Shown one piece after another: positions 1 through 11,164 of a stretch of DNA of 64,000 nucleotides. Numbering within the stretch: the first letter of the stretch is position 1; each line of letters starts with the position of its first letter. Origin of the DNA: Escallonia rubra (taxonomy: Eukaryota > Streptophyta > Magnoliopsida > Escalloniales > Escalloniaceae); the NCBI GenBank assembly GCA_033065855.1, contig JAVXUO010001478.1, positions 186,001 through 250,000 on the forward strand, in the 5' to 3' direction. The notes under the pieces were generated by a model. The model saw only the letters and a program-made list of their open reading frames with translations. It did no database searches and had not been told where the DNA came from. Position numbers and translations under genes: made by a program.

Positions 1-299
1 AAATAACACACAAAAAATGAGTGCACTTTTCGATAATACACAGTATATTTCAAGCTTAAAATCAACCTCCAAATTTTAAAACTAAATCACATTCCAAGAC
101 AAGAGTACAAGTTCAAGATCAATCTCCCAAACTCAAACTCAAACTCAAGCTCAAGATCAACCTCCCAATGACCCAATCTGAACACAACATCACATTCCAA
201 CACAACAGTACATTTCAACGTCCCAATTCTAAAACTAAATAACCCAACAAAATCAAGCTCAACATCACATACCAATACAGTTAGGAATTATTTGTGCAG
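1..299. repeat. A-rich low-complexity sequence with internal duplication
   Basis: The stretch is rich in CAA/CTCAAA/CTCAAG words. A block with 'acattccaa', 'caagatcaa' and 'cctccca' recurs about 120 bp apart, so it looks like a decayed tandem duplication. Open frames here are low-complexity and not convincing genes. The left edge is cut by the window. Confidence 0.4.
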
Positions 300-1450
300 C
301 AAATTAGGAATTAGGAAATCAATTAGGAGTTAGAGACCAAACTATATGTTTCTATATAAACGGTCAAACATTTCTGCTACCTCTTAAATGAAGTACTTGA
401 AGGAGCTTCAATATCATTTTTTCGCAAGACACTGCATTTTAATGTGCATTATGCTTGTTGCAGGTAAACATCTTAATTTAATGTGTGCATTTTTCAACTG
501 GAAGGTACCAAACTTAGTGGGAAACCCACTGCCGGCCGACAAGAATCAACAAAGATTTCTAGTCCATTAAACTTGATAATCCGTCAAACATGTCTAGTCC
601 ATTAAACTTGATGCAACACAATTTGTTTCCATATAGACGGTCAAACATTTCTAGTCCATTAAACTTGATAATCAACTAAGCTAATCTGAATTGTCAATAT
701 AGCATGTCAATCAACATGTACTCTTGGCATCAAATAAGAAAGCAATTAGGAAAGAAATGAGCAAATGAATTAGGAGGGAGGCAATGCGTACCTCAATCTG
801 AAAAATGATGAAGGCAGTTGACTGTTGACCGGTCACCGGTCATCGACGCGTCGTCGCTAATAGAGGGTTGTTGGCCGGTGGAGTCCTCGCCTCGACGTCA
901 CCGTCTGCTCGGTCACTGCTTCTTCGGTTGACGGTTGTTCCAAATCTGAATAAGACCGCCTCGGCTAGTCGGCTGTCTTGTTTGTTCCAGATCTGAGCTG
1001 AGGCCGGAGAGAGTCGAGGAGTCCCTGCCGTGTCTTTGTCGGCCGTCGCCGGTGAGTGGGTGAGAGTCTAAGAGAATAGGGGCTTATACTTGACAGTAAT
1101 GGTGGATCAATGGCGGTGCAATTGATGTTGAAAATTCGCGGGGTTGGGCGATGGGATTTGTGGCATGCAGTGGTTCGGTTTTGTGATGGTGGGGTTCCAG
1201 AATTGTGACGGGGTCTACGATGGTTGCAACGGTGGGTTTCTGGTTTGTGATGGTGGAGTTGGTGCGTCGCCGACGATAGAGGCCGACGATTGGGAGACGC
1301 GGCAGGTGGTCGGTTCTATTTTGTCTCTGGCGAAGAAGCACGGCCGGTGAGGGGGCGAGGCGGCAGTGGCTGACAAAGATTTGGTCGCAACGGAGATTCA
1401 ATTGCGATGGAGGCTACGCGCGACAGTGGCCAGCGATGGGAGTTGTCTGG
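300..1450. mobile_element. Diverged copy of the hAT-like element found at 12098-14003
   Basis: From 'aggagttagagaccaaac' near 327 through the CGGTGG-rich block near 800-1450, the order of words matches the interior of the element at 12098-14003: 'gctacctctta', 'gtaaacatcttaatttaatg', 'caactgg-aggt', 'gatggcagttga', 'cctgccgtgtc', 'gtgggtgagagtct'. The copies are in direct orientation and clearly diverged. I could not find the TIR ends of this copy, so its limits are only approximate. The small open frames inside it are in GC-rich non-coding repeat. Confidence 0.55.
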
Positions 1451-1554
1451 TTTGGTTGATCTGCTGAGCTTGAGAGATAATGACGAGGAGAGAGAAAATG
1501 ACGGAGAGACAGGAAAACATAACATATAATTTTACCAAAACGACGTAGTTTTGA

Positions 1555-1589
1555 TTGCTAGCCTTAGGCAAGTTATCTAAGGCTAGCAA
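1555..1589. repeat. Perfect 12-bp inverted repeat (foldback)
   Basis: Arms 'ttgctagcctta' (1555-1566) and 'taaggctagcaa' (1578-1589) are exact reverse complements around an 11-nt loop. A (TA)n run follows at about 1606-1621. The structure may be the hairpin of a decayed element end; no gene is adjacent. Confidence 0.6.
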
Positions 1590-1737
1590 TATACTCGCTT
1601 TCCCCATATATATATATATATTTTTATGACACTGTCAAGTTTTGCATCGGAAAATAATTTCGAAAGGACACTGCATTATTCAATGTATGCAATAAACTAG
1701 TACTATTTTCTTATAGTACATAAGCTGACAAGACTAA

Positions 1738-2480
1738 GGGACTATTTGATAAAACTAAGTTGGCAAGACTAAAGGGCCGTTTGATAAAACTAAAATTAAA
1801 GGCTCAAAATTCAAGTGCTAAATTTGTATGATTAAAGACTTTAAGTAACTAATTAGTTCCAACCACAGAAAAAAAGTTCGTCTGTTTGGTAAATCATAAA
1901 CAAATGCCTGAAAATTGTTCCATTTTATAAATATATCACATGTACCATTTTCTACGCACTTGTGTATAATTCCTATTTTCTTAATGCCAGTACAATGGTG
2001 GTGTGGTGGTCATGACAAACGAGCTGCAATATCGTGGTCATGGTGGTTGATGTTGTGTGGTGGATATGGAGAAGGTGTTGGTGGCAGCATAGTCATATGG
2101 TTGTGGTGGTGGCCATGGTGGTGCAGTGGCAACTAACTGCTGGTAATTGTGGTAGTGGTTGTTGCTCTAGTGTGGTGTAGGTGGTGTTGCCGACAGAATG
2201 ATAATGATTGTGGTCGTGTGGTAGAGGTGATATTCATGGTGCCAATGGCATGCAGAGCGTGGAGTGGTGGCTTGGAGGTATGATGGTGATGATGGTGGCT
2301 GTGCGGGGGGAGTAGTGGTGGCGGCCACATCATGGTTGCAAATACTCAGTTTACATAAAATATGGTTTAATGTCTTTTTGTCATCCCACTTCAAATTAAA
2401 GTAATTAAAGTAAATCACTTCTGACTTATAATTATTTTGGTCTTATATTAGATAAAAATTTGAGCTTTATCAAACGCATT
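1738..2480. mobile_element. PIF/Harbinger-like non-autonomous element, family A copy 1
   Basis: The left end reads 'gggactatttgataaaacta', preceded by TAA, with a second similar start 'gggccgtttgataaaacta' 33 bp inside. The right end has 'ctttatcaaacgc' in inverse orientation. The middle is a GGTGGT-rich block that produces His- or Trp-rich open frames with no protein meaning. The same plan (inverted 'gtttgataa' ends around a GGTGG/CCACC core) recurs at 18769-19572 and 26788-29248. The right boundary is approximate. Confidence 0.5.
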
Positions 2481-2483
2481 TGA

Positions 2484-3840
2484 TACATAATTATTATACT
2501 GCATGTTCGTTTATCATTTTTCTTTTTGTGTGTTTTGTTTCTTGTTTTTATTTTCATTATTTTTATATTGGGTTAGAAAATATGGTTGTGTAATTTAGCA
2601 TTTGGTCGGCTTTTGTCTCTACTTTTTTCAGTGCTTTTTGTACTTATACCATTTTTATTTTTTATTTTTCAATCACTTATTTCGTCCGAATCATGTACCT
2701 TTACCATTTTCAGAAGCATTTTGATCTAATTTTTCTCATCTCGTCCTTACTATTCACACGAACATTTATCATCTTATCTTTGATTTTTCTTCCAAAGTAC
2801 CACAACCAAGATCGACCTGATGAAAAGGGAGAACGAGTGAAAGTGTGTTTTAATGGTGACATGACACTAAGGAGAGAAAAGGCAAATAGTGATTTGTTGA
2901 AGACCATTTTTCATTTGGTAGGAAAATGGTTTTTGAAAATGGTCAAAACACTTATAAGGTGTGAAATAAACGATTTCACATTTTTTTTCACTATTTGAGT
3001 GAGATTTTTTAAAATAAAAATAAAAAATGGTGAAAGTACATAATAATAATATAAATTTTTTTGTCCTCGTTATAAAATAAAATAAAACAGCCCAAATGAT
3101 TTTGAGATTGCAGTAGCTACTGGGTGGGGTTTATCAAACTTATCCCAACTCTGATGACTGTACCAGCGTTCATGGTGTTAATCACTCCACAACATCCAAA
3201 ATTTTCTCCTCAATGTCCAAGATAATTCCATTCACAAATCCAAATAGTTACATTACTCTCAAGAGAAAATATTTGATAGTTGTTTAACATCGTCTTATTA
3301 GATTACGTGACGTTAGATTACTACTAATATTGTGATAAATCATAAAATTCGTTAAGATGAGGGACAACTGTCTAGCCAGATAAAAACCTTAACCATAGTT
3401 AACTAAGAATTTGAAATCCAAAACCAATTTTTTTTTGTGAAAATTTTGGAATGCCCGCCGCCACAATTAAAATTTTCTACTATAATGAAGATATATACAG
3501 AGTATTAATTCATTTCTCCTTTTGTTATGTTTCTCTCTCTTCACCCTACTCTCTTTAATTTCTCTCTTCTTGTTAAATTATCCCGACAACCACCACAACA
3601 CCATTTCTTATTAGATTCGCGCGATTATAATCTATGCCGATAACAGTTGTCCGGTTTTACCCACCACGAGCAGCGCTCGCAACCCACCGCGATGGATCTT
3701 AACTCTAAAACAAAGTTGCAAGGATTCATCGTATAGAAGACTGACTGAGTGCGGGTTTTGTTCAGTTCGCGGTAAAAAAAAAATTCATAAAGGAATCTGG
3801 CCTGTAATTTATAGCAGGAAAGTAAGAAAAATGTGACATG
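2484..3840. other. Intergenic, no gene seen
   Basis: AT-rich sequence with poly-T runs. The open frames at 2693-2998 and on the other strand at 2710-2907 have no recognisable domain and biased composition. A short CT-rich patch lies near 3510-3570. I see no RNA gene or element ends. Confidence 0.5.
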
Positions 3841-3844
3841 TAAA

Positions 3845-4123
3845 CTAATGCCCTAGAGGTTTTTGATGAAATGCCCAACTGAATTTGTCTATGGAGTAAA
3901 ATTGTGGTAGTTTATGGCAGATTGGTAACAAAGAGATGCCAAGGTTGGTACCCACATACTGAATCTGTGAGGTGCCACCCAGTTTCGACGTGTTTTTTCC
4001 TTGAAGACTTTGGACTCCAGCAAAAAGACAAGGCACTCTTTCTCCAATTAGTGAAGGGAATCTTATAAAATGTTGAAAATTGATACCATGACTCGTGATT
4101 TGTTCTTCACTGATGGTGGACAT
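3845..4123 (-). CDS. Hypothetical 92-codon ORF, doubtful
   Basis: This open frame starts MSTISEEQ and ends at a stop at 3845-3847. Its composition is less biased than the surrounding shadow frames. On the minus strand it is preceded by a CT-rich leader, including the (CT)n tract at 4251-4269, that resembles a plant 5' UTR. I recognise no domain, signal peptide or membrane segment. It could be the first exon of a gene fragment, a transcript of unknown function or a chance ORF. It is divergent to the PADRE gene at 4765. Transcript data would decide. Confidence 0.2.
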   Translation of the reverse strand: MSTISEEQITSHGINFQHFIRFPSLIGERVPCLFAGVQSLQGKNTSKLGGTSQIQYVGTNLGISLLPICHKLPQFYSIDKFSWAFHQKPLGH

Positions 4124-4250
4124 GGTGTAGCCAGAGATGGCGACGGTGGCAACTAGAAAGTCGAGAGAAAGAGGTAGAAGTGAGATCTGATTCTAGAGAT
4201 GAAAGACAATGTCTCTGTGTTGTATTTGTTTGCAAAGTTATTAATTTGCC

Positions 4251-4269
4251 AGAGAGAGAGAGAGAGAGA
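4251..4269. repeat. (AG)n microsatellite
   Basis: A run of AG dinucleotides over 19 bases. It lies between the doubtful minus-strand ORF and the PADRE gene. Confidence 0.85.
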
Positions 4270-4627
4270 TTCAATCTAACTATGGTTTAAAATCATGATA
4301 ACTGGCAATAAGACTCTATGTTCTGTCGTATATGTCTTGTTGTTGGCATAATATTAGTGATAGCCTAATGCCAGAAATGCCAAATAAGTTCACGGAAAGT
4401 CCTCCATCTACTCATTGACCATTAATGTAACACGATTATCCCATGAAAAATTTCCAGTAGCTACCAAAGTCTGACCATTCCCCATTACCAGAATCACAGA
4501 ATCGAATGGCCCTACACGCATTTTAAAGCCAAAGTTTCCTTGACCCAAAGCAACACCAACCTTCCATTTCTTCGCTTACCGTGTTGTCTACTCTCGCCAA
4601 AGCTCAAACCGTATCGCAACTGTGTAA

Positions 4628-4636
4628 CTATAAAAC
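4628..4636 (+). promoter_or_regulatory. Candidate TATA box of the PADRE gene
   Basis: 'ctataaaac' lies 129 bp upstream of the ATG at 4765, which would give a 5' UTR of roughly 100 bases. A short CA repeat follows directly. The call rests on motif and spacing only. Confidence 0.45.
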
Positions 4637-4764
4637 ACACACACACACGCAATTTCCGAACTAAAAGCACGCCGAACTTGTGCTTGAATTGCTCTGCATT
4701 CAAGCTCCTACAAAAACCCAACTCAACTGCGTGCAGAAGTGTGTGAAACTCTCTCGTTTTCAGC

Positions 4765-5319
4765 ATGGGAAACTACATCTCCGTGTCATGCAACTTCATT
4801 CCACCACTACTCAAGATGAAAGCTTCCAAGTCAGCAAGGGTGATCTTCCCCGGGGGCGATATGCGGCAGTTTCGAGAGCCCCTGAAGGCGGCGGAGCTCA
4901 TGCTAGAGTGCCCAAGCTACTTTCTAGTCAACTCTAGGTCTTTGAATATCGGTAGGCGGTTTTCGCCCTTGTCGGCTGACGAAGACGTAGAGCTTGGCGA
5001 CGTTTATATTTTGTTTCCGATGAAGAGAGTGAATTCTGTTGTTACGGGGGCTGACATGGCGGCGCTTTTCATGGCGGCTAGTTCTGCGAACAAGCGGATT
5101 TCGGGCTGCAAGGTTAGGGTGCAGCCGCAAGCGGCGGCGGCAACAGCCTCAGAAGGTGGTGGCAGTTATGGGGATAGTGAGGTTGGACGGCCGAGATTGA
5201 GTTTGGAAGAAATTGTTGAAGGGTTTCCTACGCAGGAGTACAAGTACAGGTTAGCAGGGTGTAGGTCAAGGAAGCCCTTGTTGGATACAATCACAGAAGA
5301 GCCGGTTTGTTCAAGATGA
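4765..5319 (+). CDS. PADRE (DUF4228) domain protein, 184 aa
   Basis: This single-exon gene encodes a small plant protein of the DUF4228 family, also called PADRE (pathogen and abiotic stress response, cadmium tolerance, disordered region). The N-terminus MGNYISVSC has Gly2 and Ser6, the pattern expected for N-myristoylation. Residues about 22-60 carry the family core: a short strand (ARVIFPGGDMRQF), a KAAELMLECPSYFLVNS stretch and, near 70-90, a D-x-E-L-x-x-G-x-x-Y segment followed by 'LFPM'. The middle (about 115-140) is Ala/Gly-rich and probably disordered, and the C-terminus is basic. The ATG fits the family start; no upstream in-frame Met extends it. Members are known mainly as stress-responsive genes with no defined enzymatic activity. 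Family assignment is firm; the cellular role is unknown. Confidence 0.85.
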   Translation: MGNYISVSCNFIPPLLKMKASKSARVIFPGGDMRQFREPLKAAELMLECPSYFLVNSRSLNIGRRFSPLSADEDVELGDVYILFPMKRVNSVVTGADMAALFMAASSANKRISGCKVRVQPQAAAATASEGGGSYGDSEVGRPRLSLEEIVEGFPTQEYKYRLAGCRSRKPLLDTITEEPVCSR

Positions 5320-6476
5320 GTAAGTTTTTGTTTTATCACGCTTGGAATAGAGAAATTTTTGAGTGCAGTGATCGCAGATGTCCGATGCCGCGCTACATCT
5401 TGGTAACGATAGCGTTAGTCCTGCAACGAGAACTGATAAACAAATTAACGTTACATCGAAATTTAACAACCACGTTGTTCTTGTTACTTTTTAGAAAAAT
5501 GTAAAAGAGAACTCTATTTTAGAAGTTGGCATGTGTAGTTTAGAAATTAGACTAAGTCAATGTGACAACTCACTGGTATATTTAATTTCCTGCCAAATGA
5601 AGGGTATGAATGCAATTCTCTATAGCAAGCTCGTGAAATGACTTTTTTTCACAACGACGTGGCCTTAGAACACTTTTTTTGACCGAAGATTGGGCCTTAT
5701 TATTGGTAGTATATGGAGCTCCTTGATAAACTTTTGAGTGAGTTTCACAATTTTGACTGGAGCTAGCTGTCGGAAAAAAGATGGACTTATTCGCTTATTT
5801 TAAAATGAATCTTATGATTCAGTGATAATTTACTTAAGATGGCTTTGTTTATGGTTTCTGAAAAAATTTAAATCCACGTACCACTCTAAAAATTATTGAA
5901 GCAACGATTAATTTAGCATTTTGATGCCTTAAGTTGAGTTACAAGGCTTCCGGTTTAGGCTACGGCTCTAGATGGACATGACAAACTTGTTACTTTACTA
6001 ATAACCTATTCGGGATGGATTCTGAAAAACAGATTCCAGTTTGAATATTAATCAGTTTTAATCTACCCTAAGCAAATCAGCATAAAAAGTAGTTGTAAGC
6101 TAGTTTAAAGTTATAAAAAGTATTTGCATAATAAATGCTTAAATAAGTTTCGCTTCGGAAAAATGACCGTACATGACATTTAATAAATAAACTTCTAATC
6201 TCTATTTAGTGAAATAATGTCAACATAACTTTCATCTATAAATAGTAAATTATCCAAAAAGCGATTTTCACCCACCTACAAAAGTTGTTTACTTCTCATT
6301 TTAAATTTAAAAGCACCCGCAATCTCACAATAGTGCTTATTGTACAATAACGTTTCTAAATTAGTCAAAATGTATGTGATGTCTTTTTGTGAGAAATATG
6401 AAGATAGTATGGTAGATTAGAAGGTCGAGCCTGATTTAGAGAAAAGTGATTACCTTATAATCCTCAATTTTCAGGA
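5320..6476. other. Intergenic, no gene seen
   Basis: AT-rich sequence downstream of the PADRE gene. The 65-codon open frame at 5307-5504 overlaps the end of that gene and has no recognisable domain; it is probably 3' UTR. Nothing else is supportable. Confidence 0.5.
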
Positions 6477-6795
6477 TTATGAATTAAATCAATTTTTAAC
6501 TTTTTGAGACAGATTAAATCTTTTAATCTTTTTTGCCAAACACTCACTTACCTGATTTAATCAGGTCTGACCATCCCAAAATCAATACAAACACCTTCTA
6601 AATCTCGAGACGAGGGTATGAATTAAAAATGAGTTACAAGAACAAAAATTGATTATTCAGATTCAGGTATATTTTTGTAAATGTCACTGTTCATGGAACT
6701 TATTTTCGACCAAAACCAAGCAAACATTTACCAAATCAACTTTTTACATCAAATTATGAATCTGAAATACATTGCAATCCAAATTCCAAATAAAT
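6477..6795. repeat. Direct repeat, copy 1 (pair with 9395-9715)
   Basis: From 'ttatgaattaaatc' to 'ccaaattccaaataa' this block matches 9395-9715 almost base for base, with a few substitutions and small indels. Shared landmarks include 'aatcaggtctgaccatccc', 'aaatctcgagacgagggta' and 'gttcatggaacttattttc'. The copies are in the same orientation about 2.9 kb apart. The block is either an element present twice or a local duplication. Confidence 0.85.
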
Positions 6796-7307
6796 TAACT
6801 AATAGTTTTAAACCAAGTGAACGACGAAAGTCAAGATCTGCTTGTCAGCCTTAGTACAAATAGTCTCGACCAAATGTTGAAAACATCTCGAGAAATGGTA
6901 ATGGATAATTTATAAGTCGAATGTTAGCTGTCAGTAAATATGTTCTCAAAATAAAACAATCAATATTTTCTAGCGAATATGACAACAACTTGACTTGATA
7001 GAAATTTAGAGTGAGAGAGAATGAGAATGAGAAAATTTTTGAGTGAGTAAAACTAACGTCTACAGACTTATTATATATGCACCGAAACGTGCTTATGAAC
7101 ATGTGCAATCTATTAATAACAATCAAATGATCCTTCCGACAACATTGAACAGTCATTTAAACCAACAGTCACCATGTAAAGGTGTTTGTAGAACAAATCG
7201 AAAAAAAAAGTAGATTTTCTAGGTTATTTGAACAGTCATAGTCGCAAAAATAGAGGCTAATCTCGAGGCGAGAGTCCCTAGCGATGATGTGTAAGTGCGC
7301 CTAAAAG
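6796..7307. other. Intergenic, no gene seen
   Basis: AT-rich sequence between the direct repeat and a hAT-like segment. The 101-codon minus-strand frame at 6851-7156 is Phe/Leu/Ser-rich from AT-biased sequence and has no recognisable domain. Confidence 0.45.
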
Positions 7308-9385
7308 TAGGGATGGTAATAGGCGAGTTGGATGTGGATTTTGTGAAATTCGTACTCGCCCCAGCAGTCCTAATACATGACCCCGCCTCACCCCGCCACA
7401 CCATCAGGGTCAAAGGATGAGAATACCATCCCCAACCCGACGGACTAATAAAAAATCTGACCCCGCCTCGGCAAATAGAGCTTTCAAAGTTTTCTCCATG
7501 TTAGCATGCGATTCTTCTCAACAAAGTTGATTTGAGCACGGCTTTGAAGCAATTCCAGTAGCGAATCTTCAGACTGGTAGTGAAGAAAATAAAAGCCACA
7601 GAAAGTTAGCATAAAAAAACTTTATCAAAAACTGCAACTCAGTATGAGATTTAAGAAAAGAAAGAACAAATATTGAACCTAGTCAGGATCTTCGAGGTGT
7701 TCTTTAATCCTAAGAATCGTTGTATGTTCTTTATCTAATAGCCCACCAAACGAATTCAAATCCTCATACGACACGGAGTCTCAACGGTGAGCCTCTTGCT
7801 AAAAGCAGTCAGTTTTCGATAGAGCTCCCCTCTCGACCAGCTTCAACCGTCAATAGGTGAGTCAGCAAGGTTCTCTATGAAGTCAGCCCATTGCTTTGAC
7901 TTTCTTGTATGGGATCGTACGACCAACATCTGGACATTCCGGCCTTCACGTCGGTGTTTTCGATTCAGTAATTAATCTTGTCACAGTCACAACACCTGGA
8001 CAAGTAGAGCCCTCCACGAGTAGAGCTACAAGTGAAGGCAGCATGGTGTTTGGTAGAGGGTGGCCAGTGGTGAGGTGGTCCATAAAAGGGATGACGGACA
8101 GTGGTAGAGAATAGATGAAAGGCTGACGGTGCGACAGAAGAGAGAAAAGAGAAGAAGAGAAAGAGAAGTATGGGTAGGGTTTCTCGTGTCTCTACTAATA
8201 TTATCGAGATGGAAGGCTATGATCAGATTTAGGTTTGGAATAAAATTACATATGTGATGGGTACGGGTCAACAGGGCGGGTCAGATAGCGCTGTGGTTTA
8301 AACTAAATACTAGGGGTGGCAAAATGGGTAGGTGGGTTGGGTTTGGGTGAAGATTAAATGGATTGGGTATAAATGAGTAGCTGACCCATTTAGACCCATT
8401 TAGTTGTGGGTTCAATGGGTCATCTCTTAAATGGGTTGGTTTTAACCCATCAACCCACTAATGACCCATATCCTAATTCTTTTGACTTTTGCTACCATCC
8501 TCACGCAACAAACAACAACCACCACTCAAACGACGACATCCACCGTAAGGCAACCCGCAACCACCACGAGTCCACTGTCACCATACCTGCAACAACCACC
8601 ACCACCACCATGCCCAGCCATACTGTGACCACCATCACGTAATAAACAACCACCACCAAGTCAGATCTGACGTCTCACCACCATTCCACCATTGTCTCGC
8701 CACCATTGATGCTCCACTGTCTCGCCACCATCGATGCTCCACTGTCTCGCCACCATCGATTCTCCACTGTCTCGCCACCATCGTCGTGTCATCGCCCTAC
8801 CAACTCAGCCAACAATCAAAAGGATGGAAAAATCTGAGCACCATTTTGACGACATAAAATAGTAGATTTATTAAGAAGAAGAGGAGATCTGAGCCGACAG
8901 AGTGGAATGGGTCGGAACAGCAGCGACGACAGATGATGGGATAGAAAAATCTGAGCACGATCATGTGACGGGAATGCAATGACGGGTAGATCTGAGCACC
9001 ATTTTGATGGGACGGCATCGACGAGCAGATCTGAGCACCATCATACGAGACGACAGTGATTGAGACGGCGACAGCGGTGACGGCCAGTGGAGACACGACG
9101 ATGGCAGGAGGTGACAACGCTGGTAGTCGCTTGGCCTTCTCTGTTTGGTCGTGGCTGTGTAAAAAATTTAGGTCTTGAATTGAAATTTTCAAAGCACTAA
9201 TAGGTTGATGGGCACCCAATATAAACCCATTTAAACTGGTGGGTTATTGGGTTCAGTAATTACTGACCCATTTAGATCCAATTATTTAATGGGTGGGTTT
9301 GGGTGAATTTTAAACGGGTGGATTTGGGCGGGTAAATGGGTTTGGGTTAGTATTGCCATCTCTACTAAATACCATACCCAACCAC
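7308..9385. mobile_element. Possible hAT-like element interrupted by the element at 8311-9364
   Basis: The left end 'tagggatggtaataggcg', followed by CCCCGCC/GGCGGGTC-type words near 7350-7470, is typical of plant hAT ends. Matching 'gggcgggtcag' and 'aaataccatacccaaccacccc' lie on the right, split by the inserted element at 8311-9364. I see no convincing 8-bp target duplication and the right boundary is uncertain. Confidence 0.35.
8311..9364. mobile_element. hAT-like non-autonomous element with perfect 8-bp TSD
   Basis: The element starts 'taggggtggcaaaatggg' and ends '...attgccatctcta', which reads 'tagagatggcaat' in reverse. It is flanked by an exact 8-bp duplication 'ctaaatac' (8303-8310 and 9365-9372). 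Subterminal regions are full of 'acccattta'/'tgggttggg' words. The interior has a CCACCA-rich block and a repeated 'ctccactgtctcgccaccatcgat' unit near 8700-8780. No transposase frame exists, so it is non-autonomous. 8-bp TSDs and short TIRs are the hAT hallmark. Confidence 0.8.
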
Positions 9386-9394
9386 CCCCGGTGG

Positions 9395-9715
9395 TTATGA
9401 ATTAAATCATTTTTTATCTTTTTGAGACCGATTAAATGTCTTAATCTTTTTTGACAACAACTTACATACTTAATTTAATCAGGTCTGACCATCCCAAAAT
9501 CAATCCAAACACCTTCTAAATCTCGAGACGAGGGTATGAGTTAAAAAATGGGTTACGAGAACAAAAATTGGTTATTTAGATTCAGGTATATTTTTGTAAA
9601 TGTCACTCACTGTTCATGGAACTTATTTTCGACCAAAACCAAGCAAACATTTACCAAATCAAATTTTTACATCAATTATGAATCTGAAATACATTGCAAT
9701 CCAAATTCCAAATAA
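9395..9715. repeat. Direct repeat, copy 2 (pair with 6477-6795)
   Basis: This is the same block as 6477-6795, in the same orientation. It starts ten bases after the second hAT target duplication ends (9372 plus a short tail) and ends at 'ccaaataa'. Beyond it the two flanks diverge. Confidence 0.85.
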
Positions 9716-10646
9716 TCATCTAGTAGTTGTTTACCAGATAATTACAAAAGATTGTCTCGTGTATCTCATTTCTCTCTGTTATGCCAACTTTACCATTTTG
9801 TAAGTGCCCAACTTGGAATCTGATTCCAACTTGAGAAAATGTGATTTGAACCAAAACTTTATTTCGAACCATTGTCCAAAATAAAAGGCTTGCGCCGCTG
9901 AATCCTGAACTCTACTGTGGATATATGAGATCACAAGACAAAATGTGTAGAGCTATTAATACTTGACTCAATTGGGCAATATTTCAAATTTTGGATGTTT
10001 AATAGGCAAATGTACAATTTTAATTATAACCAATAGAGGTTAAATCTCTACCTCTACAGAAACTGCTAATATGAACTCGATTATTCACAAATAAGTACAT
10101 AACAAAATCCAATATCAGATAGTACAAACCGAAATTAAGAGCGTGTTTAATGCTAAAAACAAGGACTTTTAAACTTTTCTTTGCCCAAATAACTCATAGA
10201 CAACACTTTTAAATTTGCTGGAAATTCATTTAAGCACAAAAAGGAATACAAGGTGATGAATTCGGAGGTAACGATATTGAAGCCAATAGGGCATCGTCCC
10301 TTAAGGATTTTACCTTTTGGGCTTTGATTAGTGAATTGAACCTGTCACGGAGAGAGATGTAGGTTACTTATTGGCGACGGGATAGAGAGGGGATGAGAGA
10401 GATCCATTAAATGAGAGAGGGGATGAGAGAGATCCATTAAATGAGAGAGGGGAGAACCAATTGGCAGAGGGGCCAAAATGCGAAATGTTCGTTGAAACAC
10501 CAAACCCTAACTCGCCAGCCTGCCCAAAATTTTGAGTTCAACGCGTTTTTTTTTGGGTAGGGTGGGGTGGGGTGGGTTTGACAAATTGAAACAAATATAA
10601 CTTATCTATCGTATAATCAAATTGAAGAAGAGTAATTGAAATTTGT
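9716..10646. other. Intergenic with a short perfect tandem repeat
   Basis: No gene is seen. Two perfect 30-bp units lie at 10391-10420 and 10421-10450 (each beginning 'ggatgagagagatcc'), followed by a partial third. A G-rich patch 'gggtggggtggggtgggt' lies near 10557. Confidence 0.55.
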
Positions 10647-11164
10647 GGGTCTTGTTTGGTAACGTTCATTCTTTGTGTTCTGGTCAAAAGGTAAGAAAAA
10701 AAAGAAATGCGTTCAGATTACCACACTAACAAAAAGAACAAGATATAGAAAAAAACATTTAGTTGGACATAACATATCAAGTCCAGCCACCAACTACACC
10801 CACCGGCCAACACGCCAAGCCCAGCCACCAACCATTGGTCGTCACGCCAATAGACATCGACTATGAGAGCTAGAGAAGAAAATACATGGTATGTTCGCGT
10901 AATTAGGGTTTTTTGCTGTTTGCAGCATAGTCTACCGAGATTTGGTCTTTTTATTCTGGGTTTCTTATTATCAATTGTATAAATATAGAGAGATGTTTGT
11001 ATATGTTTTGTGTCTAAGAGTTTGATGGCTAAAGCTCATTACACTGTTAGTGTTCCAAGGTTCATAATAACTAACAAGATTAATTTTTTAATCCTGATTT
11101 TTGGCCCAAAAATTAAAAAGTGGCCAAAAGTAAAATAGAATGAGAACAAAAACCAAACACGTTC
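10647..11164. mobile_element. PIF/Harbinger-like MITE candidate
   Basis: The left end 'gggtcttgtttggtaacgtt' and the reverse of the right end 'gaacgtgtttggtttttg' are related. Similarity continues inward: 'cattctttgtgttctggtcaaaag' against 'ttctcattctattttacttttggcc'. TTA follows the right end, but the matching TTA on the left is not visible, so the call is moderate. There is no coding capacity. Confidence 0.45.

Noticed and set aside
2133..2418. His-, Thr- and Pro-rich minus-strand frames, with similar ones at 18963-19443, 27020-27283 and 52524-52985
   Set aside because: All come from GGTGGT/CCACCA cores of non-autonomous transposons; low complexity, no start context, no conserved domain.
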